Assembly (NCBI GenBank): GCA_020630195.1
Contig: JAHDBV010000001.1
Location: 4,506 to 68,505, forward strand
From: Acidimicrobiales bacterium
Lineage (GTDB): Bacteria; Actinomycetota; Acidimicrobiia; Acidimicrobiales; SZUA-35
DNA length: 64,000 nt
Reading direction: 5' to 3'
Position numbers and translations under genes: made by a program. Positions 8,027 through 16,501 of the stretch are shown here, piece after piece. The first letter of the stretch is position 1, and each line of letters begins with the position of its first letter. The notes beneath the pieces were generated by a model, which was given only the letters and a program-made list of their open reading frames with translations, ran no database searches and was not told the DNA's origin.

Positions 8027-10711
8027 TCAGTCCTTGGCGTCGGCCCAGGTGGCCCCGTAGGCGTGGTTGACCTCGAGCGGGACGTTCAGATCGAACGCTC
8101 CCGACATCTCCTCGAGGACGACACCCACCATGACGTCCCGCTCCGATGGCGGGACCTCGAGGATCACCTCGTCGTGGACCTGCAGGATCACCCGGCTGGC
8201 CGCACCATCGGCGGCCAGCCGCCGGTCGAGGCGGACGAGGGCGAGCTTGAAGATGTCGGCGGCCAGGCCCTGGATCCCGGCGTTCATCGCCTGGCGCTCA
8301 CCGGCCTGGCGGAGCCGGGGGTTGTCCGACATCAGCTCCGGGATCGGGCGGCGGCGACCGAACAGGGTCTCGGTGTAGCCACGGTTGCGAGCCTCGGTCA
8401 CGGTCCGGTCCATGTAGTCCCGGACCGCCGGGAACCCGGCGAAGTAGGCGTCGAGGATCTCGGCGGCCTCCCGGGTCGGGATGCCGAGCCGCTGACCGAG
8501 GCCGTAGGCCTCCATGCCGTAGGCGAGGCCGTAGGACACCATCTTCGCCTTCGAACGCTGCTCGAAGTCGACGTCGTCGGGAGCGACGTCGAACACGCGC
8601 CCGGCCACGACGCGGTGCACGTCGGTGCCGGAGGTGAATGCCTCGACGAGCCCCGGGTCCTCGGCGAGGTGAGCGATGCACCGCAACTCGATCTGGTTGT
8701 AGTCGGCGACCAGCAGCTCGTGGCCGGCCGAGGGCACGAACGCCTTGCGGAACGCCCGTCCCATCTCGGTGCGGACCGGGATGTTGTGCAGGTTGGGATG
8801 CTCGGACGACAACCGACCCGTCCGGGCCACCGTCTGGTTGAAGGTCGCGTGGATCCGACCGTCGTCGGCGACCTCGGCGAGCAACGACTCCCCGTAGGTC
8901 GACCGCAGCTTCTCGACCTCGCGGTAGCGGAGCAGATGCTCCACGATCTCGTGCTCGTGGCGGATCTTCTCCAACTGGGCCTGATCGGTCGTGTACCCGC
9001 TCTTCGTCTTCTTGCCCGGCGTGAGCTGGAGCTTCTCGTAGAGGATCTCGCGCAGCGCCTTGGTCGAGTTGACGTTGAACGGTTCGCCCGCGGCGTCCTG
9101 GATGGCCTGGCGGAGCCCGTCGGCCTCGACGGAGAGCTCGTCGTTGAGCCGTTGCAGCTCCTCCCGATCGACCCCGACACCGAGTGCCTCCATCCGGGCG
9201 AGCACCGAGATCAACGGGAGCTCGACGTCGGTGTTGAGCGACGTGAGTTCGGCCTCGTCGAGCGCTGCGCGCACGGGAGCCGCCATGGCGACCGTGGCCG
9301 CGGCGCGCTGTGCGGCGACGAGCCCGGCCGGGACGGCCGAGTCGCCGAAGTCGAGCTGGCCTTCGGGGGTGGCGTCGTCCTCGCCGCCGAGGCGGAGGTC
9401 GGTGTGGCGGGCGAGGGTGTCCTCGATCGGGTACGACGACGAGCTCGGGTCGAGCAGGTAGGCGGCGACGGCGGTGTCGAGCCCGACCACGACGTCGGCG
9501 ACACCGGCGGCGAACAGCGCACGCAACACGGGCTTGGTGCGATGGCCGACGACGACGGGTCCGTCGCCCGACAGCAGGCGGTCGAGCGCCGAGATCACGA
9601 TGGGGTCGGCGAGTTCGTCGGGAGTCACGGACACGGCGCGCTCGGCCGAGCCGGCCACGGCGAGGGCACCGAGGCGGGTCTCGCGATCGTCGTCGAAGGT
9701 GGCGGCGATGCCGACGATGTCGGCGTCCGCGAGACCGTCGAGTGCCGCGGCGACGTCCGCGGCACCGGTGGCCGGGTCGATCGTCACCTCGAGGGCTTCA
9801 CCCGCCGGTTCGGGTGCACCATCGCCGGAGAACGCCTCGTGGAAACGGGCCTCGAGGGTTCGGAACTCGAGGAAGTCGAAGAGCCGCTTCAACTCGTCGG
9901 GGTCCCACGGCTCGCGGTGCATGAGCTCGTCGAGCGAACGACCGATCTCGACGTCTCGCACGAGCTCCATCACCATCAGGTTGATGCGGACCTGGTCTTC
10001 GTTGGCGCCGAGATTCTCCCGGAGCTTCGGCGTCTGGTCGTCGAGGTGTTCGTAGATCCCCTCGATCCCGCCGTACTTGGTGATCAGCTTCGCCGCCGTC
10101 TTCTCCCCCACCCCGGGCACACCCGGCAGGTTGTCGGAGTTGTCGCCCCGCAGCGCGGCGTACTGGACGTAGGCGGTCGGGTGCACGCCGGTGCGCTCCA
10201 CGATCCCGGCCTCGTCGTAGAGGGCGTAGTCCGACACGCCGCGGCGGTTGTAGAGGACCTTGATGTGCGGGTCCCGCACGAGCTGGTAGCTGTCGCGATC
10301 CCCGGTGACGATGAGGGCGTCGATGCCGTTCGTCGCCGCTTCCTCGGCGAGGGTCGCGATGAGATCGTCGGCCTCGATGCCGGCCTGGTCGACGATCGGG
10401 ATGTTGATCGTCTCGACCACCTGACGGACGAGGCCCATCTGCTGGCGCAGGATGTCGGGCGCGGCCGACCGGTTGGCCTTGTAGGTCTCGACCTGCTGGT
10501 GGCGGAACGTCGGCTCGGGCCGGTCGAAGCAGACCACGATCCCGTCGGGTCGATGATCCCGGACGAGGTTGATCAGCATCGAGGTGAAGCCGAACACGGC
10601 ATTGGTGATCTGGCCCGATGCCGTGCCCAGGTCCTGGGGCAGGGCGTGGAAGGCGCGATAGGTCAGGGAGTTCCCGTCGACGAGCATGACGGAACGGTTC
10701 GTTGAGGCCAC
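8027..10711 (-). CDS. polA: DNA polymerase I
   Basis: 894 aa, typical length. N-terminal 5'-3' exonuclease ('MLVDGNSLTYRAFHALP', 'LIVTGDRDSYQLV', 'GVPGVGEKTAAKLI', about 1-300), a 3'-5' exonuclease-like middle, and a family A polymerase domain with motif A 'ADYNQIELRCIAHL', motif B 'SKAKMVSYGLAYGM' and motif C 'QVHDEVILEVP'. The middle domain lacks the metal-binding Asp/Glu of the DxE proofreading motif (it reads 'VGIAATFDDD'), so proofreading is probably lost, as in several actinobacterial and Thermus enzymes. The GTG is 6 nt after TAGGAT (leaderless); the ATG at 10687 is an alternative start. Used in repair and Okazaki-fragment processing. Confidence 0.97.
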   Translation of the reverse strand: MASTNRSVMLVDGNSLTYRAFHALPQDLGTASGQITNAVFGFTSMLINLVRDHRPDGIVVCFDRPEPTFRHQQVETYKANRSAAPDILRQQMGLVRQVVETINIPIVDQAGIEADDLIATLAEEAATNGIDALIVTGDRDSYQLVRDPHIKVLYNRRGVSDYALYDEAGIVERTGVHPTAYVQYAALRGDNSDNLPGVPGVGEKTAAKLITKYGGIEGIYEHLDDQTPKLRENLGANEDQVRINLMVMELVRDVEIGRSLDELMHREPWDPDELKRLFDFLEFRTLEARFHEAFSGDGAPEPAGEALEVTIDPATGAADVAAALDGLADADIVGIAATFDDDRETRLGALAVAGSAERAVSVTPDELADPIVISALDRLLSGDGPVVVGHRTKPVLRALFAAGVADVVVGLDTAVAAYLLDPSSSSYPIEDTLARHTDLRLGGEDDATPEGQLDFGDSAVPAGLVAAQRAAATVAMAAPVRAALDEAELTSLNTDVELPLISVLARMEALGVGVDREELQRLNDELSVEADGLRQAIQDAAGEPFNVNSTKALREILYEKLQLTPGKKTKSGYTTDQAQLEKIRHEHEIVEHLLRYREVEKLRSTYGESLLAEVADDGRIHATFNQTVARTGRLSSEHPNLHNIPVRTEMGRAFRKAFVPSAGHELLVADYNQIELRCIAHLAEDPGLVEAFTSGTDVHRVVAGRVFDVAPDDVDFEQRSKAKMVSYGLAYGMEAYGLGQRLGIPTREAAEILDAYFAGFPAVRDYMDRTVTEARNRGYTETLFGRRRPIPELMSDNPRLRQAGERQAMNAGIQGLAADIFKLALVRLDRRLAADGAASRVILQVHDEVILEVPPSERDVMVGVVLEEMSGAFDLNVPLEVNHAYGATWADAKD

Positions 10712-10766
10712 GCCCCGATCCTAGGACTCGGACCTGACACTCGACGGCGGCGCCACCGCCGTCACC

Positions 10767-11357
10767 TCACTCCGCGAGGATGCGTTCCGCGACGGCCTTC
10801 ATCGTCGACCGCTCGGCCATGGCCGAGGTCTGGATCTCCCGGAACGCGTCCTGCTCGGAGAGGCCCTTGGTGTCCATCAGTCGCCCCTTGGCCCGGTCGA
10901 TCACCTTGCGGGCCTCGAGCTGGTCGCTGAGCTTCGAGGTCTCGGCCTCGAGCTCGTCGACCTGGGCCGTCATGGCACGCATCTCGACGAACCGGGCCCG
11001 GGCCAGTTCGATCGCCGGCACCAGGTCCTGGGCGCTGAACGGCTTGACGACATAGGCCATCACCCCGGCGTCGCGGGCCTGGGCGATGAGATCGCGCTGT
11101 GAGAACGCGGTGAGCAACACCACCGCGCAGGCCTGCTCGGCGAGCAGCGTGCGGGCGGCCGACAACCCGTCGGTGCCCGGCATCTTGATGTCGAGCACGG
11201 CCACGTCGGGACGGTGCTCGCGCACGAGGCGGACGGCCTCGTCGCCGTCGCCGGCCTCGGCCACGACCTCGTAGCCCTCCTCGGTCAGCAGCTCCGACAG
11301 ATCGAGGCGGATCAGGGCCTCGTCCTCGGCGATCACCAGACGCACCGGCTCACTCAT
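10767..11357 (-). CDS. ANTAR-domain response regulator, PdtaR-like
   Basis: 196 aa beginning at 'MSEPVRLVIAEDEALIRLDL'; the longer track form runs back through the tRNA. Receiver domain with phospho-acceptor Asp in 'DVAVLDIKMPG' and 'YVVKPFS', then a coiled linker and a C-terminal ANTAR RNA-binding domain ('KVIDRAKGRLMDTKGLSEQDA'). ANTAR proteins bind tandem hairpins in mRNA leaders and act by antitermination; Mycobacterium PdtaR (Rv1626) is the model and also lies near polA. The cognate PdtaS-type kinase is not in this window. The gene starts 5 nt after the stop of the coiled-coil protein, so they are co-transcribed. Confidence 0.93.
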   Translation of the reverse strand: MSEPVRLVIAEDEALIRLDLSELLTEEGYEVVAEAGDGDEAVRLVREHRPDVAVLDIKMPGTDGLSAARTLLAEQACAVVLLTAFSQRDLIAQARDAGVMAYVVKPFSAQDLVPAIELARARFVEMRAMTAQVDELEAETSKLSDQLEARKVIDRAKGRLMDTKGLSEQDAFREIQTSAMAERSTMKAVAERILAE

Positions 11358-11362
11358 GTCGC

Positions 11363-11650
11363 TCAGTTCCCCATCAGTTCGTCGAGCAGTTCGTCCTGGG
11401 TCCGCTCGAGCTTCTCGAGCCGGGCGGCCTTCGCCTCCCGGTCGGACCGCAGCCCGGCGACCGTGCGTTCGGCGGCACGGTGCTCCCGGCCCGCCTCGGC
11501 GGTCTCGGCCACCATGGCCCGCAGTCGGAGATCGTCGGCATCGGCCCGGAAGTGGGCCAGCTGCTCGTCGAGCACGGCGAGCTCCTCGCGGAGTCGGCGC
11601 GCCTCGGTCGACACGTCGGTCAATCGGCGTTCGATGGACGCTCTCGACAC
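11363..11650 (-). CDS. small coiled-coil protein (hypothetical)
   Basis: 95 aa if started at the GTG at 11650 ('MSRASIERRLTD'). The track's 211-aa form reads through the tRNA-Leu gene and is not credible. The whole sequence is an alpha-helical, charged coiled coil of Leu/Ala/Glu/Arg heptads ('ARRLREELAVLDEQLAHF', 'DREAKAARLEKLERTQDEL'). No membrane segment or catalytic motif. It sits 5 nt upstream of the ANTAR regulator, so it may scaffold or modulate that pathway. I do not recognise a named family. Confidence 0.62.
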   Translation of the reverse strand: MSRASIERRLTDVSTEARRLREELAVLDEQLAHFRADADDLRLRAMVAETAEAGREHRAAERTVAGLRSDREAKAARLEKLERTQDELLDELMGN

Positions 11651-11725
11651 GGTGGAGACTCCGGGGCGATCGGTCGGACAGGACGGTGGATCGCCGCCAC
11701 GGCTCGACGTTGAACGTGCGACGGT

Positions 11726-11812
11726 TGGTGCCCGGAGTGGGACTTGAACCCACACGACCTCGCGGCCAGCGGATTTTGAGTCCGCCGCGTCTGCCAATTC
11801 CGCCATCCGGGC
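11726..11812 (-). tRNA. tRNA-Leu (CAA anticodon)
   Basis: The reverse complement folds as a class II tRNA: acceptor arms GCCCGGA and TCCGGGC with discriminator A, D arm with 'GGCAGA', anticodon loop CTCAAAA giving CAA, a variable arm, T loop 'GGTTCAAGTCC', and an encoded CCA (11726-11728). It decodes the rare leucine codon UUG. A -10-like TACGAT (11834-11829) is correctly placed upstream. This gene explains the odd N-terminal extensions of several track ORFs here. Confidence 0.97.
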
Positions 11813-11998
11813 CCGGAAGGCAGCCGCCATCGTACCGCCCGACACCCGCCGGACGGCGGGCCATTCCCCCCGGACGAGCCCCACCGACGGTCCCGGCCCG
11901 TGACTACCGACACAGCGCTCTCTACTGCAAGCACGTGCGTACGAAGAATGGCACCCGCAGGATGAAACCCTTGTCGCCCGGAACGAGTCACACCCCAC

Positions 11999-13201
11999 GT
12001 GACCGAGCAGATGACCGCGTTCACGTTCCCGGGGCAGGGCTCACAGAAGCCCGGCATGGGAGCGGCCTGGCAGGACCACCCGTCGTGGGAGATCGTCGAG
12101 GAGGCCTCCGACGCCTCCGGCCGAGACGTCGCCCAACTCCTCCTCGACGCCGACGCCGAGACCCTCACCCAGACACACAACTCGCAGCTGGCGACGTTCG
12201 TGACGTCGATGATCGTGCTCGACGCCGTCGAGCGGGTCGGGATCGAGCCGGGCATCCACGCCGGGCACTCCCTCGGCGAGTACTCCGCGCTCACCGCCGC
12301 GGGCACCCTGTCGCTGGCCGACGGCGTCCGTCTGGTCACCGAGCGGGGCAACGCCATGCAGGCCGCCGCCGAGGAACGCCCCGGCACCATGGCCGCCGTG
12401 CTCGGCCTCGAACCCGAACTCGTCGAACAAGCCTGTGCGTCCACCGACGGCGACGCCTGGGTGGCCAACGACAACGCGCCGGGCCAGGTCGTCATCGCCG
12501 GTGACCCCGACGCCCTCGACGCCGCCGCGGCCCAGGCCAAGGAACTCGGTGCCAAGCGGGTCATGCCGATCAAGGTCGGCGGCGCCTTCCACACGCCGTT
12601 CATGTCGCCGGCCCGGGATCGCCTCCGCAAGGCGCTCGCGGATGTCGAGATCCGCTCCCCCAACCGACCGGTCGTCGCCAACGTCGACGCGGCGGTGCAC
12701 ACCGACGGCGCGGAGTGGTCACGCCTGCTCGCCGCACAGCTCACCTCGCCGGTCCGCTGGCGCCGCAGCCTCGCCACGTTGCACGACGCCGGCGCCTCGG
12801 TCTTCCTCGAGCTCGGTCCCGGCACGGTGCTCACCGGCATGGCCAAGCGCACCCTCACCGGCACCACCAACATCGCGGTGGGATCACCCGGCGACGTCGA
12901 GCAGCTGCTCGAGACCCTCGCCGGACTGGAGGGCGACAGACGCGCCCTCCGTCTGACCACCACCGAGGGCGAGTTCCTCCAGGCCGTCGAGCGGCTCGTC
13001 GTGAGCCCGGCCAACGGCAACTTCACGCCGGTGCCCGACCTCGACGCCGGTGCCGCCCTGTCCCGTGGCCAACTCGTCGGCCACGTCGGCGACATCGAGG
13101 TGCGCTCCCCCTTCGAGGGTGAACTCCAGGGTCTCGTCGCCGTCACCGGCGAACGCGTCATGACCTCCCAGCCCGTCGCCTGGCTGCGGGTGCGCTCGTG
13201 A
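11999..13201 (+). CDS. fabD: malonyl-CoA:ACP transacylase with C-terminal biotinyl-like domain
   Basis: 400 aa, about 90 longer than usual FabD. It loads malonate onto ACP for fatty-acid elongation. Seen: 'FPGQGSQKPGMG' at the N-terminus, nucleophile Ser in 'AGHSLGEYSAL' and catalytic His in 'GGAFHTPFM'. After the FabD core (about 1-300) comes an extra segment ending in a beta-rich repeat, 'ALSRGQLVGHVGD' then 'VRSPFEGELQGL', that resembles a biotinyl/lipoyl hammerhead domain but has no lysine at the modification turn. GTG chosen at 11999; the ATG at 12011 is also possible. It begins the fabD-fabH-fabG unit and overlaps fabH by 4 bp. Confidence 0.95.
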   Translation: MTEQMTAFTFPGQGSQKPGMGAAWQDHPSWEIVEEASDASGRDVAQLLLDADAETLTQTHNSQLATFVTSMIVLDAVERVGIEPGIHAGHSLGEYSALTAAGTLSLADGVRLVTERGNAMQAAAEERPGTMAAVLGLEPELVEQACASTDGDAWVANDNAPGQVVIAGDPDALDAAAAQAKELGAKRVMPIKVGGAFHTPFMSPARDRLRKALADVEIRSPNRPVVANVDAAVHTDGAEWSRLLAAQLTSPVRWRRSLATLHDAGASVFLELGPGTVLTGMAKRTLTGTTNIAVGSPGDVEQLLETLAGLEGDRRALRLTTTEGEFLQAVERLVVSPANGNFTPVPDLDAGAALSRGQLVGHVGDIEVRSPFEGELQGLVAVTGERVMTSQPVAWLRVRS

Positions 13202-14157
13202 TCCCCGCCGGCCCCACGGGCCTCCGCTTCCTCGGCGTCGGCTCCGCGCTGCCACCGAAGATCCTGACCAACGACGACTTGACCGCGTCGATGGACACCT
13301 CCGACGAGTGGATCCGCGAGCGGACCGGGATCGGCCAGCGCCACATCGGCGGCACGACCTCCGGTCTCGCCACCGAAGCGGCCGCCGTGGCGATGACGCG
13401 GGCCGGGGTCGATCCGGCCGACATCGACCTCGTCATCCTCGCGACCACCTCGCCGGACTACATCTGCCCCGGCACCGCACCGGCCGTCGCCCGCGAGCTC
13501 GGCCTCGATTGCGGTGCGTTCGACGTGTCGGCCGCCTGTTCGGGCTGGGTCTACGGCCTGACCATCGCCCAGGGCTACCTCATGCAGGGCATGGGCCGGA
13601 TCCTCGTGATCGGGTCCGAGACCCTCGACCGGATCACCGACTACACCGACCGCGGCACCGGGATCCTGTTCGGCAACGGCGCCGGCGCGGCCGTCGTCGA
13701 GGCCGATCCCCGCGGGCCGGACGCCGGTGGCGGTGCCCTGCTCGGTTGGGACACCGGCGCGGACGGCAACTACGTGCACATCCTCTACTCCGAACACGAC
13801 GGTGTGCTCCAGATGGACGGCAAGGAGGTGTTCCGCCAGGCCGTGAAGGCCATCGTGCGGTCCACCACCCGCACCCTGGAGATGGCCGGGCTCGGCATCG
13901 ACGACGTCGATCTCGTCATCCCCCATCAGGCCAACGTGCGGATCCTCGAAGCCGCCTGGAAGAAGCTGGGCTTCTCGATGGACGACACCGTCGAGATCCT
14001 CGAACGCACCGGCAACACCTCGGGCGCCACCATCCCGATGGCCCTCGACCAGGCCCTGCACGACGACCGCATCGCCCCCGGCGACAACGTCCTCTTCCTC
14101 GGCTTCGGTGCCGGCATGACCTGGGCGTCCGCCCTCGTCCGGTGGGCGGAGTCGTGA
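13198..14157 (+). CDS. fabH: 3-oxoacyl-ACP synthase III
   Basis: 319 aa. Condenses an acyl-CoA primer with malonyl-ACP to start fatty-acid synthesis. Catalytic triad visible: Cys in 'FDVSAACSGWVYGL', His in 'VIPHQANVRIL' and Asn in 'ERTGNTSGATIP'. 'TNDDLTASMDTSDEWI' is the family's N-terminal signature. The GTG overlaps the fabD TGA (GTGA) and its stop overlaps fabG, so the three are translationally coupled. Primer preference (acetyl versus branched) cannot be read. Confidence 0.96.
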   Translation: MIPAGPTGLRFLGVGSALPPKILTNDDLTASMDTSDEWIRERTGIGQRHIGGTTSGLATEAAAVAMTRAGVDPADIDLVILATTSPDYICPGTAPAVARELGLDCGAFDVSAACSGWVYGLTIAQGYLMQGMGRILVIGSETLDRITDYTDRGTGILFGNGAGAAVVEADPRGPDAGGGALLGWDTGADGNYVHILYSEHDGVLQMDGKEVFRQAVKAIVRSTTRTLEMAGLGIDDVDLVIPHQANVRILEAAWKKLGFSMDDTVEILERTGNTSGATIPMALDQALHDDRIAPGDNVLFLGFGAGMTWASALVRWAES

Positions 14158-14870
14158 GCGAGTCACGGGTCGCGTTCGTCACCGGCGGCAGCCGGGGCAT
14201 CGGCCTCGCCTGCGCCCGGGAGCTCGCCGCCGCCGGCCACACCGTGGTCGTCGGCTCCCGCTCGGAGCCGGCCGAGCTCGACGCCGGGTTGTTCTGGGTT
14301 CCGTGCGACGTGACCTCCGCCGAGTCGATCGATGCGGCCTTCTCGACGATCGAGGACGCCCACGGCCCGGCCACCATCGTGGTCGCCAACGCCGGCATCA
14401 CCCGCGACACGCTGCTGCTCCGGATGAACGAGGATGATTTCACCGACGTGGTCGACGCCAACCTGACCGGGTCCTGGCGGATCGCGAAGCGGGCGATCCG
14501 CCCGATGATGAAGGCCCGCTGGGGCCGCATCGTGTTGATGTCGTCGGTCGTCGGCGCCGCCGGCCAGGTCGGGCAGGCCAACTACGCCGCCTCCAAGGCC
14601 GGCCTCGTCGGCCTCGGACGATCGCTCGCCCGGGAGTTCGCCTCGCGGAACGTGACGGTGAACCTCGTGGCGCCCGGACCGATCGCCACCGACATGCTCG
14701 CCGCGCTCGACGACGCCACGACCGAGGCCATCGTCGAGACCGTGCCGCTCGGTCGGGTCGGCCAGGCCGAGGAGGTCGCCGCGACGGTGGCCTTCCTCGC
14801 GTCCGAGCCGGCCGGCTACATCACCGGCGCCGTGATCCCCGTCGACGGGGGCCTCGGCATGGGGGCCTGA
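14154..14870 (+). CDS. fabG: 3-oxoacyl-ACP reductase
   Basis: 238 aa short-chain dehydrogenase, NADPH-dependent beta-keto reduction in fatty-acid elongation. Seen: cofactor motif 'VTGGSRGIGLA', 'NAGITRD', catalytic Ser in 'VLMSSVVGAAG' and Tyr/Lys in 'QANYAASKAGL', ending with the family's 'GAVIPVDGGLGM'. The track start at 13308 is inside fabH; the GTG at 14154 overlaps the fabH stop and gives the normal length. Last gene of the fabD-H-G unit. Confidence 0.96.
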   Translation: MSESRVAFVTGGSRGIGLACARELAAAGHTVVVGSRSEPAELDAGLFWVPCDVTSAESIDAAFSTIEDAHGPATIVVANAGITRDTLLLRMNEDDFTDVVDANLTGSWRIAKRAIRPMMKARWGRIVLMSSVVGAAGQVGQANYAASKAGLVGLGRSLAREFASRNVTVNLVAPGPIATDMLAALDDATTEAIVETVPLGRVGQAEEVAATVAFLASEPAGYITGAVIPVDGGLGMGA

Positions 14871-14967
14871 ACGGGCCCCCGCCCAGCAACGCTCACACCT
14901 CCCGTCACGGCCACGTGGCCGGGGTGTGAACCGTGTCCCGTCCCACCGACGAGCCGTCGCCGGTGGG

Positions 14968-15008
14968 TAGTCTTTCCCGGTCCGGGAGACCGGCGGTTCA
15001 GGAGGAAC
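14968..15008 (+). promoter_or_regulatory. acpP promoter -10 and strong Shine-Dalgarno
   Basis: TAGTCT (14968-14973) is a -10-like hexamer about 40 nt before acpP, and AGGAGGA lies 7-8 nt before the ATG, one of the strongest ribosome-binding sites in the window. The 144-bp gap after fabG also holds a CCCACCG/CGGTGGG hairpin that could end the fabDHG transcript. The arrangement suggests acpP-fabF has its own, highly translated message. Confidence 0.55.
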
Positions 15009-15014
15009 CAAGCA

Positions 15015-15251
15015 ATGAGTGATCAGAACTTCGAACGATTCGTCAAGTGCGCCGTGGAGGTGCTGTCCGTCGAGGCCAGCGTCGTCACCAAGGAGGCCCG
15101 GTTCGCCGAGGACCTCGACGCCGACAGCCTCGACCTCGTCGAGCTCGTCATGGAGCTCGAGGAAGAGTTCGGCGTGAGCGTGGAGGAAGAGGAGCTGGAG
15201 GGCATCGAGACCGCCGGCGCCGCCTTCGATCTCATCCAGGGCAAGCTCTGA
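15015..15251 (+). CDS. acpP: acyl carrier protein
   Basis: 78 aa, acidic, typical size. The phosphopantetheine attachment serine is in '[20 protein letters not shown]', the conserved DSL motif. It carries growing acyl chains between the Fab enzymes. Strong AGGAGGA ribosome-binding site. Its TGA shares one base with the fabF ATG (TGATG), so the two are coupled. Confidence 0.97.
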   Translation: MSDQNFERFVKCAVEVLSVEASVVTKEARFAEDLDADSLDLVELVMELEEEFGVSVEEEELEGIETAGAAFDLIQGKL

Positions 15252-16423
15252 TGCAGGGTCGCCGCGTTGCCGTCACCGGCATCGGTGTCGTCGCCCCGTG
15301 CGGCGTCGGCGTCGAGGCGTTCTGGAACGGCCTGCTGGCCGAACCGGCAGCCGGCGACCGCTACATGGAGGACTGGGATCCCACCCCGTTCTTCGACAAT
15401 CCCAAGGACGCCCGCCGCACGGACCGGTTCGGGCAGTTCGCCCTCGCCGCCGCGGCGGAGGCGTTCGAGATGGCCGGCGACGTCGGCGTCGACCCCGCCC
15501 GCTTCGGGTCGTTGGTCGGCACCGGCATCGGCGGCATCGGCACCACCGAGACCCAGATCGTGGTCCAGCACGAGAAGGGCGACCGCCGTGTCTCCCCTTT
15601 CCTCGTGCCGATGATGATGCCGAACGCGGCTGCCGCCGCGATCTCGATGAAGTACGGCCTCCAGGGCCTGTGTGAGGCCACCGTGACGGCGTGTGCGGCC
15701 GGGACCCACGCCATCGGCAACGCCGCTCGTGCGATCGCCGACGGCCGCTGCGACGCGATGGTGGCCGGCGGCTCCGAGGCGCCGCTGACCCCCACCGCCC
15801 GCGCCGGGTTCGCGAACATGACGGCCCTGTCGAACAGCGGGGTCTCCCGTCCGTTCTCGGCCGACCGCGACGGGTTCGTCATCGCCGAGGGCTGCGGTGT
15901 GCTCATCCTCGAGGAGTGGGAGCACGCGGTCGCCCGCGGAGCGACGATCCTCGGCGAGGTGCTCGGTTCGGCCTCCACGGCCGACGCTCACCACATCACC
16001 GCTCCCGCCCCCGGTGGGAGTGGCGCCATCCGGTGCATGGAGCTCGCGCTCGACGACGCGGGGATCGCCGCCGCCGACGTGGCGAGCATCAACGCCCACG
16101 GCACGTCCACCTCGCTCAACGACGCGGCCGAGGCCGATGCGATGACCAAGGTGTTCGGCGAGAACGGTCCGATCATCACCTCGACCAAGGGTGTGACCGG
16201 ACACGCACTCGGCGGTGCCGGCGCCCTCGAGGCGGTCGCCGTGTTGCTCTCCATGCAGCACGGACTCGTGCCGCCGACGATGGGCACCGCGGAGCAGGAT
16301 CCGGAGATGCCGCCGATCGATCTCGTGCTCGGCGAGGCCCGAGCCTGGGAGCCCGGGCCGACGCTGTCGAACAGCTTCGGCTTCGGCGGCCACAACGGCA
16401 CGTTGGTCCTCGGCCCGGCCTGA
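15251..16423 (+). CDS. fabF: 3-oxoacyl-ACP synthase II
   Basis: 390 aa elongating condensing enzyme. Cys-His-His triad seen: 'VTACAAGTHAIG', 'NAHGTSTSLND' and 'KGVTGHALGGAGA'; N-terminal 'VAVTGIGVVAPCG' and C-terminal 'SNSFGFGGHNG' are family hallmarks. The track ORF at 15047 starts inside acpP in another frame; the ATG at 15251 overlaps the acpP stop. The 3' end enters a 31-bp tandem repeat in which the stop codon lies in a hairpin loop. Confidence 0.96.
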   Translation: MQGRRVAVTGIGVVAPCGVGVEAFWNGLLAEPAAGDRYMEDWDPTPFFDNPKDARRTDRFGQFALAAAAEAFEMAGDVGVDPARFGSLVGTGIGGIGTTETQIVVQHEKGDRRVSPFLVPMMMPNAAAAAISMKYGLQGLCEATVTACAAGTHAIGNAARAIADGRCDAMVAGGSEAPLTPTARAGFANMTALSNSGVSRPFSADRDGFVIAEGCGVLILEEWEHAVARGATILGEVLGSASTADAHHITAPAPGGSGAIRCMELALDDAGIAAADVASINAHGTSTSLNDAAEADAMTKVFGENGPIITSTKGVTGHALGGAGALEAVAVLLSMQHGLVPPTMGTAEQDPEMPPIDLVLGEARAWEPGPTLSNSFGFGGHNGTLVLGPA

Positions 16424-16489
16424 CGGCCGGCGCGTGGTCCTCGGCCCGGCCTGACGGCCGGCGCGTGGTCCCCAGCCCGGCCTGACGGG
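16404..16489 (+). repeat. 31-bp tandem repeat (about 2.7 copies) spanning the fabF stop codon
   Basis: A 31-bp unit starting TGGTCCTCGGCCCGGCC is repeated at 16404 and 16435, with a diverged partial third copy at 16466. Each unit carries CCGGCC-TGAC-GGCCGG (first at 16415-16430), a 6-bp stem whose loop contains the fabF stop codon in copy one. The array may work as a terminator between the convergent fabF and fabZ-type genes, though no T tract follows. Confidence 0.8.
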
Positions 16490-16501
16490 TCTCGATCCCG
16501 A

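Noticed and set aside
6311-10705. 1464-aa plus-strand ORF
   Set aside because: It is antisense to polA and in another frame of the ferric-reductase gene; composition is GC-skew shadow with no domain, and polA on the other strand is unambiguous.
11363-11998. 211-aa form of the coiled-coil protein
   Set aside because: Its N-terminal half is a translation of the tRNA-Leu gene; only the 95-aa C-terminal part looks coding.
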